A stretch of DNA of 64,000 nt from Telmatactis stephensoni (GCA_029948255.1 JALIZF010001914.1:1402424-1466423), one strand, 5' to 3'; counted from the first letter of the stretch, positions 1 to 15,138 are shown. Notes: a model not told the origin generated them from the sequence alone. Program-made: numbers and translations.

Positions 1-1506
1 ATGAAATCCTAAGACGTGCAAGCAACGTATTTATACTCTAGGCTCACTGAAGCGCGCGGTTAACTTCACGCATCAAGGGACAATGATAGCAGGCTATTTT
101 TGGTTGTCATCCAAGTGATTCCGTGACGAGTAATATACCAATAAATCTAAACAAACTGTACAAACTCCTTTTTTTCTGTCAATTCAGATTTTTTCAATTC
201 CAAATGCATGTTACAAATTGTTGTTTAGATTGTTAAGTTCGTTGATTCTGCAAGATGAATATTCTCCCAGAATGTGACAAGTTTTACAGCTTCGTGTAGC
301 TGTGATTGTAGTTTATTCCATGCATACCTGTTTAGTGGTCAAGATTTGACGCGCTCAGCTATCTTAGTGGGGGATTTCAACATCATTTATGTCAGTTTCA
401 CGCAGGTACATTGAGGACAAAATGACGACCAGTTTTTTAATTTTCAAGTTAGAAGGAAAGTTAGACTATGATATGTTTAAATGAACTCCATCTGTAGCCG
501 ATAGGATAATACTCCAACTGTTCATGTTGCATTCTTTTAGTTCAGTTCAAAGTATTCATGGATTTAAGTATTAACTTTGAATAATCTCTTGGCTCAAGGA
601 ATTCTTCAGTAAACAAGCTAAAAACTTGCTGTTTCTACCCAGAGTTAATTAACTCTGTTATAACTGTTCAGATCAGCCACCTTGGCAGGGGACCTATAAA
701 ACGAGGTTTTACCAGTTTTTAACAAAACGATGAAAGCAAAACCACCACCAATTTTTAAACTACAATGTTTTAATATCAAAGTTGTTTTGTTGCAAACAAC
801 TCGAATGGGGATGAAATTAGTTTTAGTCGTCTTTAGCAGCAGCCAATACAGTTACTGACGTAACTATATCAGTATAGCCTTCATCATATATTAATAAGAA
901 ACTAATTGCGTCAAACCCTTGCATTTCACACTAGGATTTGCAGTAGTTTTCTACAAAATTCCTTTTAGACGTCTGTAGTGGTCAAACTTTAACACGTCCT
1001 GTAACCACCTAGGTGTAAAGCAAATTCTTGAAGAAAACGATCGACTCGATATTTGCTCCTGCCTACACTTTGGAACTTTTTACTAGAGATTAAGTAATGT
1101 CTTCCAGGCATGATTTATCCTAGAAACAAATGCTTACTGTTACCTTTCTCTAAGGAGAAAAGGAAATTAAGGAGGAGGGGTTTCCTTCCTCTCAAGGGAA
1201 AGATAAAAATAGGGACGGCTTCTGCTTGCAGAGTATGCATGATTTGGAGCAAGCATAATTAAGTTACTAAGGGCAGTGACACAAATCGAATCACTTTTTG
1301 ATCAAACGTTCTTGTCTGAGATGACAAAATTCGGCGAACTAGTGACAAAAACTATTCCATGACGAGGGATCTTGATGAAACTCAGAAAAAATATAAAGAT
1401 TAAGCTGAAAATACAATCCAACTTGGCTGTTTCATGCAAATTATTTAGCTAATATTGCTTGAGATAAACGTCGCAATCGAGTCCCATTGATTAGTTTGCG
1501 CAAGAG
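1..1506. other. intergenic, no feature seen
   Basis: AT-rich sequence with only short random open frames. I see no coding-like frame with matching splice sites, no RNA gene and no clear repeat. Confidence 0.5.
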
Positions 1507-1662
1507 AGCAGCAATGCAATATTGGTTAGTTGAAATGCCCCACAGAGTTTGTAAGAGGAGAACGTACGTGTAAGAGCAGACATAAGTTATGTCTGCTCTT
1601 ACACGTTCTCCTCTTACAAAATCTGTGCTGCATTTCAAGAAAACCAATATTGCATTGCGACT
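1507..1662. repeat. hairpin-forming inverted repeat
   Basis: Two arms of roughly 70 bp are near-perfect reverse complements meeting at about position 1588. One arm reads TGTAAGAGGAGAACGT and is mirrored by ACGTTCTCCTCTTACA. The outer part (GCAATGCAATATTGGTT) is mirrored at 1647-1662. This is a MITE-like palindrome; the small frames inside it are artefacts. Confidence 0.75.
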
Positions 1663-1976
1663 CTCTTGCGCAAGATAACCAAAGAACAAGCTTCAGTAAA
1701 TAAACGACTCTACTCTTTGCAGCAGTGCATGCAAACGACACTGAAAAGACAGTTGCATGTTGACCTAAATCCCCATTTGCACGACAACCTTTTCATGGCA
1801 CGGCACCCCAAATTCTAGGCACGCGGACTCATCATTTTTGGAACGGCATTCGTAATTATCAGAGTATGAACAGGAAGCTATTTGTTGGCTTCATAGGGTA
1901 CCGTACCCAAAAATAATCGGTCCGCGTGTCAACATTAAAAGGTTGTCGTGTATATCGGGATTAATTTCTTTGAGGA

Positions 1977-2740
1977 AAAAGATCTAGGACTTTCTGATCA
2001 TAGATAGATTTGCTGGAATTGCTTTGTATTAACAAGTGCTAAATTACACCATTTATCAGGATTTTCTATGTTGTATTCACTACGTGGATTCCTTTATTGT
2101 CTAACACATTTTTTGACAACCACGGTATCAAGTGTAACTAACTCCTGGAGAGGTAAAATAAAAAATTCATATATGTGGTTTTCAATTTTGCGGGTATCTT
2201 CATTTGAGTTTTCTTTGACAGACATTCCAGAGTTAGAGTCTAACTATAGATCACTCAGCTTGTAAATGATAGAGTTTGTTTTCCTTATCTTTTCAAAATG
2301 AATCGACAAAAATGATTTTGAAAAGAAACTCGAAACTGCCAATTGCCGTGGAAGAAGAAAAATCCAACAGTGGAAAACAAAAATGCACGTATTTAAAAAT
2401 AACCTGCTTCAGTTGTCAAGGCAACGAGACTGAGAACAAAGTACAAGCGTTTTCATAAATATCTAGAGAAGACTACTATATCAACCTAGATGAGATAATG
2501 TAAAATAAAAATAGCTTGGGCACAAACTTTTGGGCATCTGTATATTCTTAAAGGGAAGAAATTGACGTCATAAATGACGCATACGATTGCATCAGATTCC
2601 GGTGACAAAAATTCCTCTTGGCAACCGGAAAGGAACAAGGAAGACCACTTATCCTCTACCGGACTATAAATAGCACTTTAATTATGTGCAACTGAAATCC
2701 AACAGAAAGCTCATGATTAGAAAGTCCTAGATCCTTTTCA
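1977..2740. mobile_element. possible non-autonomous DNA transposon with ~20-bp terminal inverted repeats
   Basis: GATCTAGGACTTTCTGATCA near 1981 is the reverse complement, with one mismatch, of the sequence near 2714-2733. The interior (about 720 bp) has no transposase-like frame and includes one TGACGTCA at 2563-2570. The target duplication was not resolved. Confidence 0.45.
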
Positions 2741-3344
2741 TTAGTTCCTATACATGTTAAACTAATAATTTACATTTGCAAAGTTGTAGTTTGGTATTAT
2801 GTCAAAGAAAATCTAGTGTCTGGCTTCACAATTGAGTACTTGTTACAGTACTAGTTTAGTTTAGCTGCTGTGTTCGTTCAGTCGGCGTTTAGATTGTCGT
2901 TCTTCAAATTACTAGGAATTCAAATCTTCCTAGATGAGTATTAGGTGGTGGAGAATTCTGGGAATTACTGATACAAATAAGAGACTTTATCACAGTGGAA
3001 CCTCTTTAAATCGGACTCCAAGGGAAATTAAGAAAAGTGTCCGTAATACAGAGGTTTACATCTTATAGAGGTTTTATTTACAAAAAAATGTATGGAGATT
3101 CCAGCTGTTTGGACATAGAAACCTGCCCGTTTGTCCATATTGTCTTTAGCAGATTTTTCGTTGTAATTGAATGTGGTACAAGTTCTAGTTCTAGTTTATT
3201 AACCCATAAAGTAGTAATTCTACGCCACAATGGTATACAAGTTGTACTTATTATCAGCGCACACATATCCAAATCTTTAGGAGAACTGGAGATCGATCGG
3301 AGTAACTAAAAAGCTATTTATACATAACGGAGCAAGGCTGGGGG

Positions 3345-3670
3345 ATGCTATAGCGTTTTATATAATATTTGGTATATTACGCGCGCTTTGATTAGTCGAG
3401 AACCATGTGTGATTACAGTACACACGCATAGATGACGTCATTGCATCTTACGCGCGCTCTGATTGGCTGGAACGTTTCAATATATGTTATAAAAAGTTTC
3501 CATTTCTCCGTGCGTGTGTACTCTAACCGATGCACAAAAGAGGTCAAAATGTGGTGAGAACAACAGTCACGCCCCTCGACTTCGTCTTGTGGCGTACTTT
3601 TGTGTTCTCACCACATTTTGACGTCATCTGTGCATCGATCGATTACACACGCACGGAAAAATGGAATCTA
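3345..3670. mobile_element. palindromic MITE carrying CRE-like sites, copy 1
   Basis: Related copies lie at 7131-7350 and 53172-53445. They share the inner pair TCTCCGTGCG...CACGGAAAAATGGAATCT and an outer segment containing TGATTGGCTGGAA-type sequence. The inner arms pair around GTGGTGAGAACAA / TTGTTCTCACCAC. Two perfect TGACGTCA palindromes sit at 3433-3440 and 3619-3626. The element ends about 235 bp before the first ATG of the downstream gene, so it may contribute regulatory sites; that is inference. Confidence 0.7.
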
Positions 3671-3904
3671 TTTGAAGAAGTAGCTTTGGGCTTCCTGTGT
3701 TCTCTCTTGGAAACGAGGCTTTTCAAAATGGCGTCCGAATTCAAAATTTCGTGCAGCACCAATGTTTTGTTTACAATATTTAAAACTTAACAACTGTCAC
3801 ATTTTCATGACATTTTAGAAAAATAACTTTACCATGAGAGAACAAGGTTAATTAAGCGTCTAACACAAGCTTATTTAGAAAGGTTAAGTGAACGGAGAGG
3901 TTAA

Positions 3905-6900
3905 ATGGACGAAAAGACGTACGAAGAGTTGGAGCCTGACTTTCATGAAACAACTGCATCAAAGGTAAGGCAGTTTGCCATTTTTGCGTTGGTTAGTTAG
4001 CTAATCTTTGTTTTAAATTGTTATTGTTTTGAAATTCACAATTGAAATGGCCATTTTAAGTGTTGTTACTAAGGCGAACAACTCTTATAAATTGATATTA
4101 ATGTCTGTATGTCTTGACAGGCCTGGCTTAAAAACACTGACAAGTCGATTTCCAGACTACAGAATGTTAAAAAGACATATTACAAACTTGGTGGTGGACC
4201 AAAGGAAAGAGAGGTGGATTGTCAGTGTAATTATAGAAGTAAACACCCTAGCAGTTTTGTGAATATGGAATGCTGATCCTCCTCAACTATCACAAGAGAG
4301 TCAGGAGACAGCAAGGTATCTCTCTACATTTTGATACCCTGTGAGCAGAAGCGGCTTTTTTTAATCCCTTTGTAGAGCAAAGGGGATAGTATAAACCCCT
4401 AGTAGCCCTCACATTTTATACATGAATGTAAAAATTATAGTCTATTAAAAAACCTGTTTCATTACTGGTTTTGTATGCAACTGTCATCATGCGCATGACA
4501 CTATTGCTTGCTGGGCATTGCTGGCTTATGAAAATGATGTTTTGTTATGTCATCTTTAAGCATGCTTAACAGAAATAGTCATAAGGACCAGCAGAGGTGT
4601 TTTCCCTTGATTGTTCTCTAGCAGACCATTAGAAACAACCTCTGCTGACAGGACAATATTTTAAATGATCATCCACAAATGAGCTATTTTGATTTAGTCA
4701 GTTTGTTTTTATTTTAATCACTGCAGTTATTTTCTGTTAATCCATGTAGCAACCAAAATGTGTCAGTTCATGATCTTCTGAAAACTAAGCACACAAACAA
4801 AAGTAAAAATGTGCAGCCCAAGAAGAAAAGAAGACCTTATTCAGCCACAATTTGTCGTGTTGAAGATGCTGCTCCAACTACACAGGATGAAGCATTGCCA
4901 AGTAAACAATCAAAGAACACCAAGACCTTTATAGCTGGTAATGACATGGAAATAACAATTAAGTGTTTTTATTTTTGGGATGTTGTCATTGTTGTTGTTG
5001 TTGTTGGTGGTGGTGGTATGTGGTTATTGTTGGTGATGTTATGTTGGTGTTGTTATTGCTATTGTTATTGCATAATGATTGATGAAATACAACTTTAGTA
5101 GACTTTTACAATGTATTACAAGGTAACGATGATATAATGTCCTCATATGTGAAGATATCTCTTCTTAAAAACAGAGAAAAATAGAAAAAAACTTTATATT
5201 ATTGATATTAAAAGAAAAGCATACTTTGACAGTTGTGTACGCATTTCCTCCCGTTGAATAAGCGCCTCCCCCGAATAAGCTCCCCGTTTTAGACGTGAAA
5301 AATTTGATAAGCGCCAGGGCGGTTATTCGAGTAAATACGGTATACAGAAATCAAAAGTGGTCACAGTCTTTAGCTTTACACTGTAAAATAGTTGTTTTCA
5401 GGTAGACATGCATTTTAGTCCATTTAGTCTATAAAAATATTCAGAATAAAATCATTTATTAATATTCATGGCTAATGAAGTGATGCACTTTAAATCAGTG
5501 AAGGGACAGAATCTAAACCCACAAGTTCGACCTCTAAGTGGCTCACAGAGTATTCATAGTGAACAACGTTACAAAGGTAACTACCTTACCTCTCCCTGAT
5601 CTCCACCTGTGCCTCTCCATCTACTTCTAATAAATATTAAATAAAAATAAATATGTCCTCTCTATCACCTTTCTCTTACTTCACCTTGCTTTTATCTACC
5701 ACTGCTCTCTCTTCTTCCTTTTTGTAGCTTTAGCTCAACCACTTGTTATTGCACTCACTTCCCATCTTTCCTAGGCTCAGATTTCAGCCGTCTGGGTTTC
5801 GTGCGCCCACGCTACTCTCTCATGGGGATGAGTATCGCAGGCACACAAATCCCTGATGGCTGAAATCTGAGCCTACATTTTTCCCTGGTGTTACTTTTTT
5901 TCCTTTTCATTTTACTTTCTCAATTTTGTTTCCATTCGTTTTCTTTGTTTTTTGTCACTTCTACTTATAGATCTTAGCCAATACAATACAAGTTATTATA
6001 AAATATTTGAGGTATAACACGCACGCCGATTGGCTGGCTACCATGTTTACATCACAGTACAGAGACATGCGCGCGCGTTTTATATTCCTTAATTATACCA
6101 TGCTTCATTGCCAACTTCCCATAGGGGTTTTTCAATTGCACTATCAATACAATATTTAAATAAATACAATACTGTCTATTTGGTATTTGTAGGGGCGTGT
6201 TTGTTGCATTTAGACCCTCAACATGTTGAACAAGAAGAACGAGTCAGATTAGAAGGTCTGCGTAAATACTCTGCATACGGACAAGATAATGATGACGATA
6301 CTGATGATACAGTTACTCTACCCAAACCACCTCGTGCCTCCCCTGAACTACCAAACTCTCAACAGATGAAGCACGATGTTTCCCCAGTGGAATCATCGGA
6401 TGATGAATTTTATGATGATGATGGTGATGATGGTGATGTGGACCTAGAACTACAGTCCTTGTCTGAAGAGAGTTCATCATTAACATCGGTACTATCGAAG
6501 CCTTTAGTCTTCCAGATTCCAACTGCAGAGGTAGATGAAACTAGTGATGATGAAACTTTACATGGGTGCCCGAGTGAACGGGTTCTCTCCGCTGATTATG
6601 TGGAAAAAAGTGAGATTTTCCTGGATGAACTTGCTAAAAAGCAATCACAAGAAACCGAGGAACTGACAGAAATGTTTAATAAAATGACTCACAATCAGGA
6701 GAAGGCAGACAACATTGACCTTAGTAGTGTGTTAAGTTCGCCCTCACCACGTGGAGTGACCACGCCCACCATCCAACAGGAGCAGTCGTCAGGTGTTAGT
6801 GTAGTAAATCTAGGGATGGAAAAACGTTCACTTGAAATCAATTCATGCGAGTCAGTTTGGGTTGAGGAACCTTACATTCCTCGTGTAGGAAATTACGAAT

Positions 6901-9900
6901 CAAGAGACTTTCATGCAGCTTTTGGTCGCTTTCAAAGCCCTAAGAAAAGAGTACAGTCTTCTACGACTAAACAACCCCAAGACGATGATACGTTTGTTTT
7001 ACGAGGTAAAACGTTTGAAATACTGGATGTTAAAGATTTGGCTGTTTCTAGACGATTAAATGAGAAATCCAACACGGAAAAAGACAAAAAAGAAGCGGTA
7101 AGTATGACTACCACTACTTTTTAACAATTAGATTCCATTTTCGGTGCGTCTGTACTGTAATAGATGCACAGATGACGTCAAAATGTGGTAAGAACAAAAA
7201 AGTACGCCACTTGATGGAGTCGAGTGTTCGAGACTGTTGTTCTCACCACATTCCGTGTGCATCACTCAATTAGATTACAAATCCACGGAGAAATGGAATC
7301 TATTTTATATAATATTCATCTAAACACTTCAACCAATCAGAGTGCACGTAATAAATCAATAGCATACAAAAGTTTCAAGACGAGGCTACGTCCATAAAAC
7401 TCATTTGTTGTCATTTGTAACAAGACAAAGCTTTTAGCACATAGCCTTGTTCTATAGATCCTTTGTATGTGGCAGGTGAAGCACATCTTGGAACTGGACT
7501 ATTAATATACACCTAATCCCACAAACGTTGTCGCAACAAGTCCACAGTGTGCACTCCAAGACCGCAAATGATTTTGGCAGTTTTCATGTAGTTACTGTAA
7601 TCATAGCATGTTTTGGTTGCATAAAACACGAACACAAAAGGCTTAATTGTTCATATCGCTTGCTAGGAAAGACAGTGAATAGATTTTAAAATTAAAAGAA
7701 TAACTACCCAAATCCTTTGCAGTCTTGGATTGTACACTGTGGACTTAATGCGACGTTTTTGGATTAGGTGTATAATAAGTATTACAAAAGGACGGGTGTT
7801 TGGTCGACTGGTGTCGCAGTGTGGTTGGAATGAAGTGGCCTGGCCTTAGCTTCTTTATGAATTCTACCGGCGTATTTGATACACACAGTAAACTCCCTCA
7901 ATGAGGACACCTTTCTAATAATAAATAATAATAAATGATAATAAATAAATATTTATATAGCGCCATTTCCGGCAGCTTAATGGCGCTTTACAATATTACA
8001 ATCCTAACTTTAATCCTATTCCTATAAAATGGCAATCCTAATCCTGTAAAATCGGGTGGACACCTCTCTAAGGCGAACACCTCTCTAAGGCGAACACCTC
8101 TCTAAGGCGAACACCTCTCTAAGGCGGACATATTTGCCTCGTCCCGACCTTTTAAATTGCCTCAAGAGCTGCTCCCGAAAGAGAGGGTTCACTGTACTTT
8201 TTCTCTCCTTTGAAATGAAACTTAGGATGGTTTACTTTTCTGTTACTGTTAGGTTCTGGGTAAACCACCCCGTCCAAAATCATCTCCAGCAAAGAAAACA
8301 CAAAGGACAAGGATGACTTCAAATCTCAAGTCAAGACACAAAATGGATTCCAGTCTTAAAGGTGACGATAAAGCTCGTCACCCTCCCCTCCCTCCAAATC
8401 CTAGAAAGTCCTCCATGAGAAAGTGCCTGTCACAAGGCGATGTGCGATGTCTCTCACCAGAAGTCATTTCTAGTGTTAAAAAGACTGTTTCATTTAGCGA
8501 TGAGGTGCTTGACAAACCCTTACGCCTCTTAAAGCAAAGCAGTTCCCCTATAAACGACCTACCCTCAGAGGAAAGCAATCTCGAAGTGGAAATGCTTGAC
8601 AAACCCACGAGCATTTTAAAGCAAAGTGGTTCTACTATCAAGGATGTACCCTCGGAACATCGAGCCAAGGAACTCGAAGTGAATTATCCCACCAATCCCT
8701 TGGATACAAAGGACGATATTGAGTTATCAAATCAAGAGAAAAAGGATTCCATTGGGGTCGTTATTCAAAATGGACAAGAAGTGAAGGAACCTTTGAAGGG
8801 GAAGACCCGCCATGATACTAGCACCACCCATGTTAAACCTGTTAACGTGATTGCACAAGTAAAGGAGGCAACTCGTTGTTCGTGTCATGATGAAGGTTGT
8901 CATTGTAGAGATATTACTAGACCTACTATGGCTGTTATATCAAAGGCTAAAGAACTAATGGATTCGTCACCAAAGCATAAGTTATTGGTAAGTATGGGCA
9001 TGGGATTTCTGTGTAAATCTTGCTGGAGCACTGGGCACAGCATTGTTCTGTCCACCGACCATCTCGGTGCTCTGCGGAACGATGTTGGCAGCGCTATCAG
9101 TGAGTTAATTAGCCTTACTAGCGTAAAAACCAACAAAAAGAAGTTCATTCTACTGCGCCGTCGCTCCCCTCCCCCCTCCCTGACGCCTTGGGTCTCCGAG
9201 GACGCGTCATCTTAGTTTGTGGATTGTTAGTCAACTCGCTATGACTACCACATTCGTTATAATCCCATTAGTGAGAATTTGTGTTTAGATTCTGCTTGTT
9301 CGTCTTATAAATGGTTAAAAATCTCACGAACACTGATGGATAGATTTAACAAACGAAACGTGACATAAGAAACATGTAGCTATCTTAAAAAAGGTTGACG
9401 GGGCGAATGGCGATCGGCGATTGGTGATTGCACGACCGAAAGGAACTGTGGTCATGCTATTAGGAATCGCCTTTCGACCGCTTTGTCCAATAAGGTCTTT
9501 ACTGCATGATACTGGCATTGTTAGGGTATTTAATTAATGAAAATGAAGTATTCTTGTTATCCCAAGTTTCCTTTCGGTCGTGCAATTCGCCATTCGCCCC
9601 GCAACCTTTTTTGAAATAGCTCTATACACATTCGTTGATTATATATCAACATTAGCCAAGTTTACAATAGCTTTGTACCTATTTTACATCGGCGCCTTCC
9701 CGATTTCGAGAAGTTAACTGTCTTTCTGAACATTTTGATCATTACACCGCGCATCTTCTTTGACTTCAGTGCTTTCTCACTACTTTGTGTGATGTCCCTC
9801 CCAAGATGTGGTTCAATATTCCTGACAAGTAAACTTGGTATTTACTTCTTATTTCAATAGAAACAACGCCCCTCACGTCCAATTTCTGCTCCAATCAAAA

Positions 9901-12900
9901 GAGATTCCCAGCCAAGTGCCTACAAGACCAAGACTGGGATCAACACAGGTACACGTTATGATAATTTCTACTCTTTTTCGTTTCTATTTGCTCATAACCT
10001 TGTCACTGTGTTCGTCGGTATTTGTCGAACCAGTGTTAATTGGTCAAGGTAGTCTGGCTCCTATTTGACACCTTTATTTTATAATTCATTTTAAATTGTT
10101 TTAATGAGTTCTAACATATTTATATTGATAACGGGAATCACTCTCTTCCGCTTAGCCGATTGACAGTTTTCCTTTCACATAAAACATTTTACCGGAGATG
10201 TCTATGTACATTGTCTGTGTGGTGTATATAGCTAATTCAATTAACGTTGTCGCTGAAAAAAGCCTAAGCTTTGAGAGCGGAATCATGAAAAATTTTTCTC
10301 ACCGTGACATTATACAATAAGAAACTCACTGTATGCTTAAATTCTACAACTTGGACACATATTCCTTAATTCTTTAGATAGCCTACAGCGAAGTTTGTTA
10401 GTAAACAAAAGATTAAATGAAAGCTTTTAGCCGGTTTTTTTTTTCAGCGACAACGTTAATTGGAATAGCTATATATACAGTCAAACCTCTCGTAGACAAA
10501 TTTCTAGTTTAGATGGTCGCCTAACGAAAGTGGTTACCTACACTGGGGTCTACTTTTTGAGAAAGTGCTTTTACTCTCATCAATTCTGCTTGTAAGAGTC
10601 TTGTATATTTTACCTTAGTAAGAACATTTCCTTCACTCAATACTTCAGTACTTCATGCATTAGCAAGAATTAATCCGATATTTGACAAATTGTGCAGCTC
10701 GCTTAGGATCATCCATGTATATCGAGTAATTATGTATCTACGGGAGGGTAGAAACAAAATAACAAACTATCAGCTCTAGAAGAGGTTGCCATCGCTTTCG
10801 AAAAGTGGTCTCTTAGGGGAGGTCCCAAGTGATATGGAAACTAATAGTTTTGAAAACTGTTCGCACAAGAGAGGTGATCGCTTACGAGAGGTGATCGCTT
10901 ACGAGAGGTGGTGCAAGTGGAGGTTCAACTATATATCATTATTATCATCGTTATCATTATCATCATCATCATTATCGCCCTTCGTCGTCGTCGTGTTTCT
11001 GTTTGTCGCCAGACTTCTCTACGAGTATTAAATCGTTAAACAGACTAAACTATTTATAGCAGAAAAACTGCGAAGCTGCTGTTTTCATATTTTTTCTTCA
11101 TAACGAACTTACAGTGATACGTCAAAAACTTTAAGTGCTATATTTGTGCTACCTTTAGTCAACCTTTAAGTGCTATATTTGTGCTACCTTTGGTCAAACC
11201 TTTTTGCAAAGCCACGCAATAGTAAAGCTTCTGGGAAACATTTAGAAAACCTTGGTTTTCATGCTGATCAAAATGTCACCTCTCCCAACGTACATGGCAT
11301 TATATTCAACAAATGTTTATGACATTTGACATTTTATTCTTTGAGCCAAAACGGGCTTGTATACAAAATATTGAGCTTCAAAAGCCTATGGACCGTGAAA
11401 CGTTCTTCCGACTTGTCAACCATTGCAAGCACATTAATTGATCTAAAAATTAGCATATCGTTGACCTTTTAATTAGCAGTTTATTTTCATTATCACACTG
11501 AAAATTTCCTATGGCAAAAATTGAGTTGTATGTCAATTAAGTTAATGTCCCAAGGTAATCATCAATTCACTGGCAATAAACATTTTTTTCCAATTTTTAT
11601 TTTTACTCTGATTTTCAGCTGCGCACTTCAGACGGCAAATAATGAATTATGTGAGTTTTGAGTTCTTCGCTTTATTTACACTAAGCTGTATTTAATTTTT
11701 TTTCTAGAATATTATGGTTACTATGAACAAGTGACTCTCGTTTTATTGTAACCTTGTGTGCGAATATTGCGATCTACGAACTGTATTGTATATTCATCTG
11801 TAACAACATTGCTAGATAGATTTCAGAGCGGCTCTGTGTTTTCGTACACTATTGTAAATATTATTTAATCGCTTCCTTGGTTTTACGTGTCTAATGAAAA
11901 ATACAAAGAAAATAGGATTCTGAAAGATAAATCAACCTTGAAGCAACTCACGATGCATATTCTTCAAGTTGTTTTTCCTTTGATGAGATGTCCTGTTCAC
12001 TATTCAGATACATCGCCCATTCTTATCAACCATAAGTCAATTTTTGTTTTCTTGTATTCGTGTTCGTACGACACTACTCTTCTGGTTCTTCTTTGAGGAG
12101 GTAGTGTAAAGTGTAAGAGTATTACTATTATTTAAGCCCAAAGATTAACTTTTTAAATCCAAATCGAAAGTCTCGACTCCTTGCTCCATAGATGATGGGG
12201 TTTAAAGCAGAGCTTGTAAACATTACGCTGTTTGTCCATAACAAGTACTCAGGCAAATGTGTACATGGGTTAAAACTAGTCGCATGAATAACATTACAGA
12301 CCAGATTTGGTGCAAAGGAAGCAAGAAATGTTGCAATAATTATGGCAAAGGTTATCGAGGCTTTTCGGTTTTTAAGGTTGCGCACAATGGTGTCAGAAGT
12401 GGGATATGGTCCGTTGCCCACGCTGCGTTGTCTGTTAGAAATCTTGAGAATTTGTTGATAACAGTAGAATATAATGGCTAAAGGGATGAAAAGTGTTGTT
12501 AAAACGCTAACTAACCAGAAAATCATCAGGGTTTTTCCGTTAATGAAAATACTTGGTAACGAAAGGAGTGTCGAGGATATCCATATGAACGAGATAATAG
12601 CCAGTATAACAACAGGTCTGAGCATAGTTTGATAATGTAGTGGTTTATCGATAGCAATATATCTGTCGATGCTTACAGCTGCTAAGTTCATCGTGGTGGC
12701 CATTAACGTCTGAAGAAAACAGAACTCAAAAACTTTAAACAGTACGTCCATCATAGCTTTCTCCGTTCGTAACATGTTCATTGGTGCAACAATAAACCCC
12801 ACAAGAAAGTCAGCTACTGCTAAAGAGCACACGAAACAGTTTGATGTAGTATGTAGTCTTGGGGTTTTACTCACAGCTAAAAGTAACAACGAATTTCCAA

Positions 12901-15042
12901 GAACTGCAAAGAGCACGAAGATTATATTGATGACAATATATGTTGGTTTAGTGTCGGGTTTTATGGAATATGGAAGACTCGTCGTCGCTGAACAGTTCAT
13001 GTCCGTAGTTGTAACTCCTGCTGCAGGTGTTATCAGGCTAAAGATGGCATGGTTAAGACACACTTTGACTTTTAAATGAAGATAATCACTATTATTGGTG
13101 CCACGCTATGCCTTACGTCTTACTGATAATTAAGGACTACATAGCCAACAGGTGTAAAGTCGTTGCATTTTTTCCTCGCATATATGAGAAAACTTCAATC
13201 TGTTATAGACCGACATTTGTATGAAATGTTTGTCAAAAACTATAGTATACCTTGCACTGACATTTTTCTCTGTTTTATACATTGAATAGGAATCGAGAAT
13301 TCAGTTTTTTGAAATTTAATTAGTATTGGTGCTACGGTAATTGTCAATATGTTTCAGGAAATTTCTATAAATCTCTTTTGTACTTATTTGTAATATCCAA
13401 ATATAACTTCTCGCGTTTTCAATGATAAGATTGTAGCTAACGAGTATTGTGTTTTGTCATCAATATTTCTTTTTCTTCTTTTTCTTCTTTTTCTCTTGCT
13501 TTTATTTTATTTTTCTCGTTTATTTTCTTTTATTTCTCGCCTTCTCTGTTTTCCTTCCTTTTTTATTCCTTCCTATATTTTCGTTTTTCTTTTTTTCTTT
13601 ATTCCTTTCTATCTTCTTCCTTCCTTACGTTTACAAAACATGTTATCATGCCTTATTACAAAATCTTCAACTTCCTTTCCTTTTTTCCTTCTTTCCCTCT
13701 TTCTTTCTTGCCTTCTTCCTACCTTCCTTCCTTCCTTCCTTCCTTCCTTCCTTCCTTCCTTCCTTCCTTCCTTCCTTTCATTCATTCATTCGTTCTTTCT
13801 TTCTTAACCGTACTGCTCGTGCGATAACGTGCAGTAGCTGTGGAATAAGATCAGCTATAATTCGTTACAGATTAAATTGGTCTACGACTTAGGTTAAAAG
13901 AGTTTCCTTTACTCAGGGGCAAAAGTATGGAATGATCTTCCACTGGAAATTTTTGCCCATTTACTGTGATAGGAAATATCTAGGGAATTGCATTTTCCTA
14001 TGATAGTAGCTGGACAAAATGTAGGAAGATACATTTTCCTAGATATTTCGTATCATAGGAAATGAGCAAATATTTCCAGTGATCCTTTTGAAGTAAAGCT
14101 TAAGGATAAAAAAATATTATTGAGCTTCAAAAGAGCGCTTGTCAACCCAGAGTCATAATTTCTGTACTTCTATTATTACTTGTAATTACTGCCAAAACTC
14201 TTGTATCGCGACCAACAACGAATTCAAACTTTCAGTTGGATTTTGGGATTTTCTGATAAAGGTGACTGAGCTTGAAAGCGTTATAATTCTCAGGAGACTG
14301 AAGGGCAAGAGTTTTTTCAAACGCTAAAGCAAATGCTATAAAGCTTGATCTATAATCTTTAAAATTAAAATCAAAATTTTAAGTTTAAAATTACTATCAT
14401 TAATTTTTGTTTAATATCTTCTAGGCTGAATTTCAGGGGAGGGTAGATTTATAATTTATAATTATTACTATTTATTTTGTTTGACCTTTAGGGGGAGGGG
14501 GAACGATGTGTAATTGTTAATTAATCTGTAAATAGTTGAATATGTTTTTACAATAAAATGTATGAAATGTTTCATGATGAAACTATTTCTCTGAATCTTT
14601 TCAGCATGATTACAGTTGTCTGAGTCATGCATCTATTACGAGAGCTACTTACTTTAGAACCCACGCGCAGCACTATTCTTATCGTTTTTTAAATAAAGTT
14701 TATTATTATTATTATTATTATTATTCTTGTTATTTCAAATTCGGCTAATCCTATTACATTTTTACAGAAAAATTGCGGACAATAGTCTAAGCAACTATCT
14801 GCTTGATTCTTACTAAGATGTGTCCGACCTAACAATTGTACAGTCGTTTTACAATCTCACAGTTCTGTGAAATGACCCATTTCTGATACTTTCTTACAAC
14901 ATTTAGTTCTTCTGAAAGTCCTGCTTCAGTTAGTTTACTTATCAAGCTCGCGTGATATCCAGATAGAAAATCAAATACAATATTCACTTGCATTATTTTA
15001 TAACCAGGGTACATTCTTTTTAGACTAGATCTTAAGTCACTA

Positions 15043-15138
<96 letters not shown>

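Noticed and set aside
8313..9215. Separate 300-codon gene starting at 8313
   Set aside because: The frame is open upstream to an acceptor at 8252 and leaves a strong donor at 8988 (GTAAGT); it is an internal exon of the larger gene and the part after 8987 is intron.
13447..13892. Three overlapping Phe/Leu/Ser-rich frames of 117-147 codons
   Set aside because: They follow a polypyrimidine/TTCC microsatellite that is open in all three + frames; no coding character.
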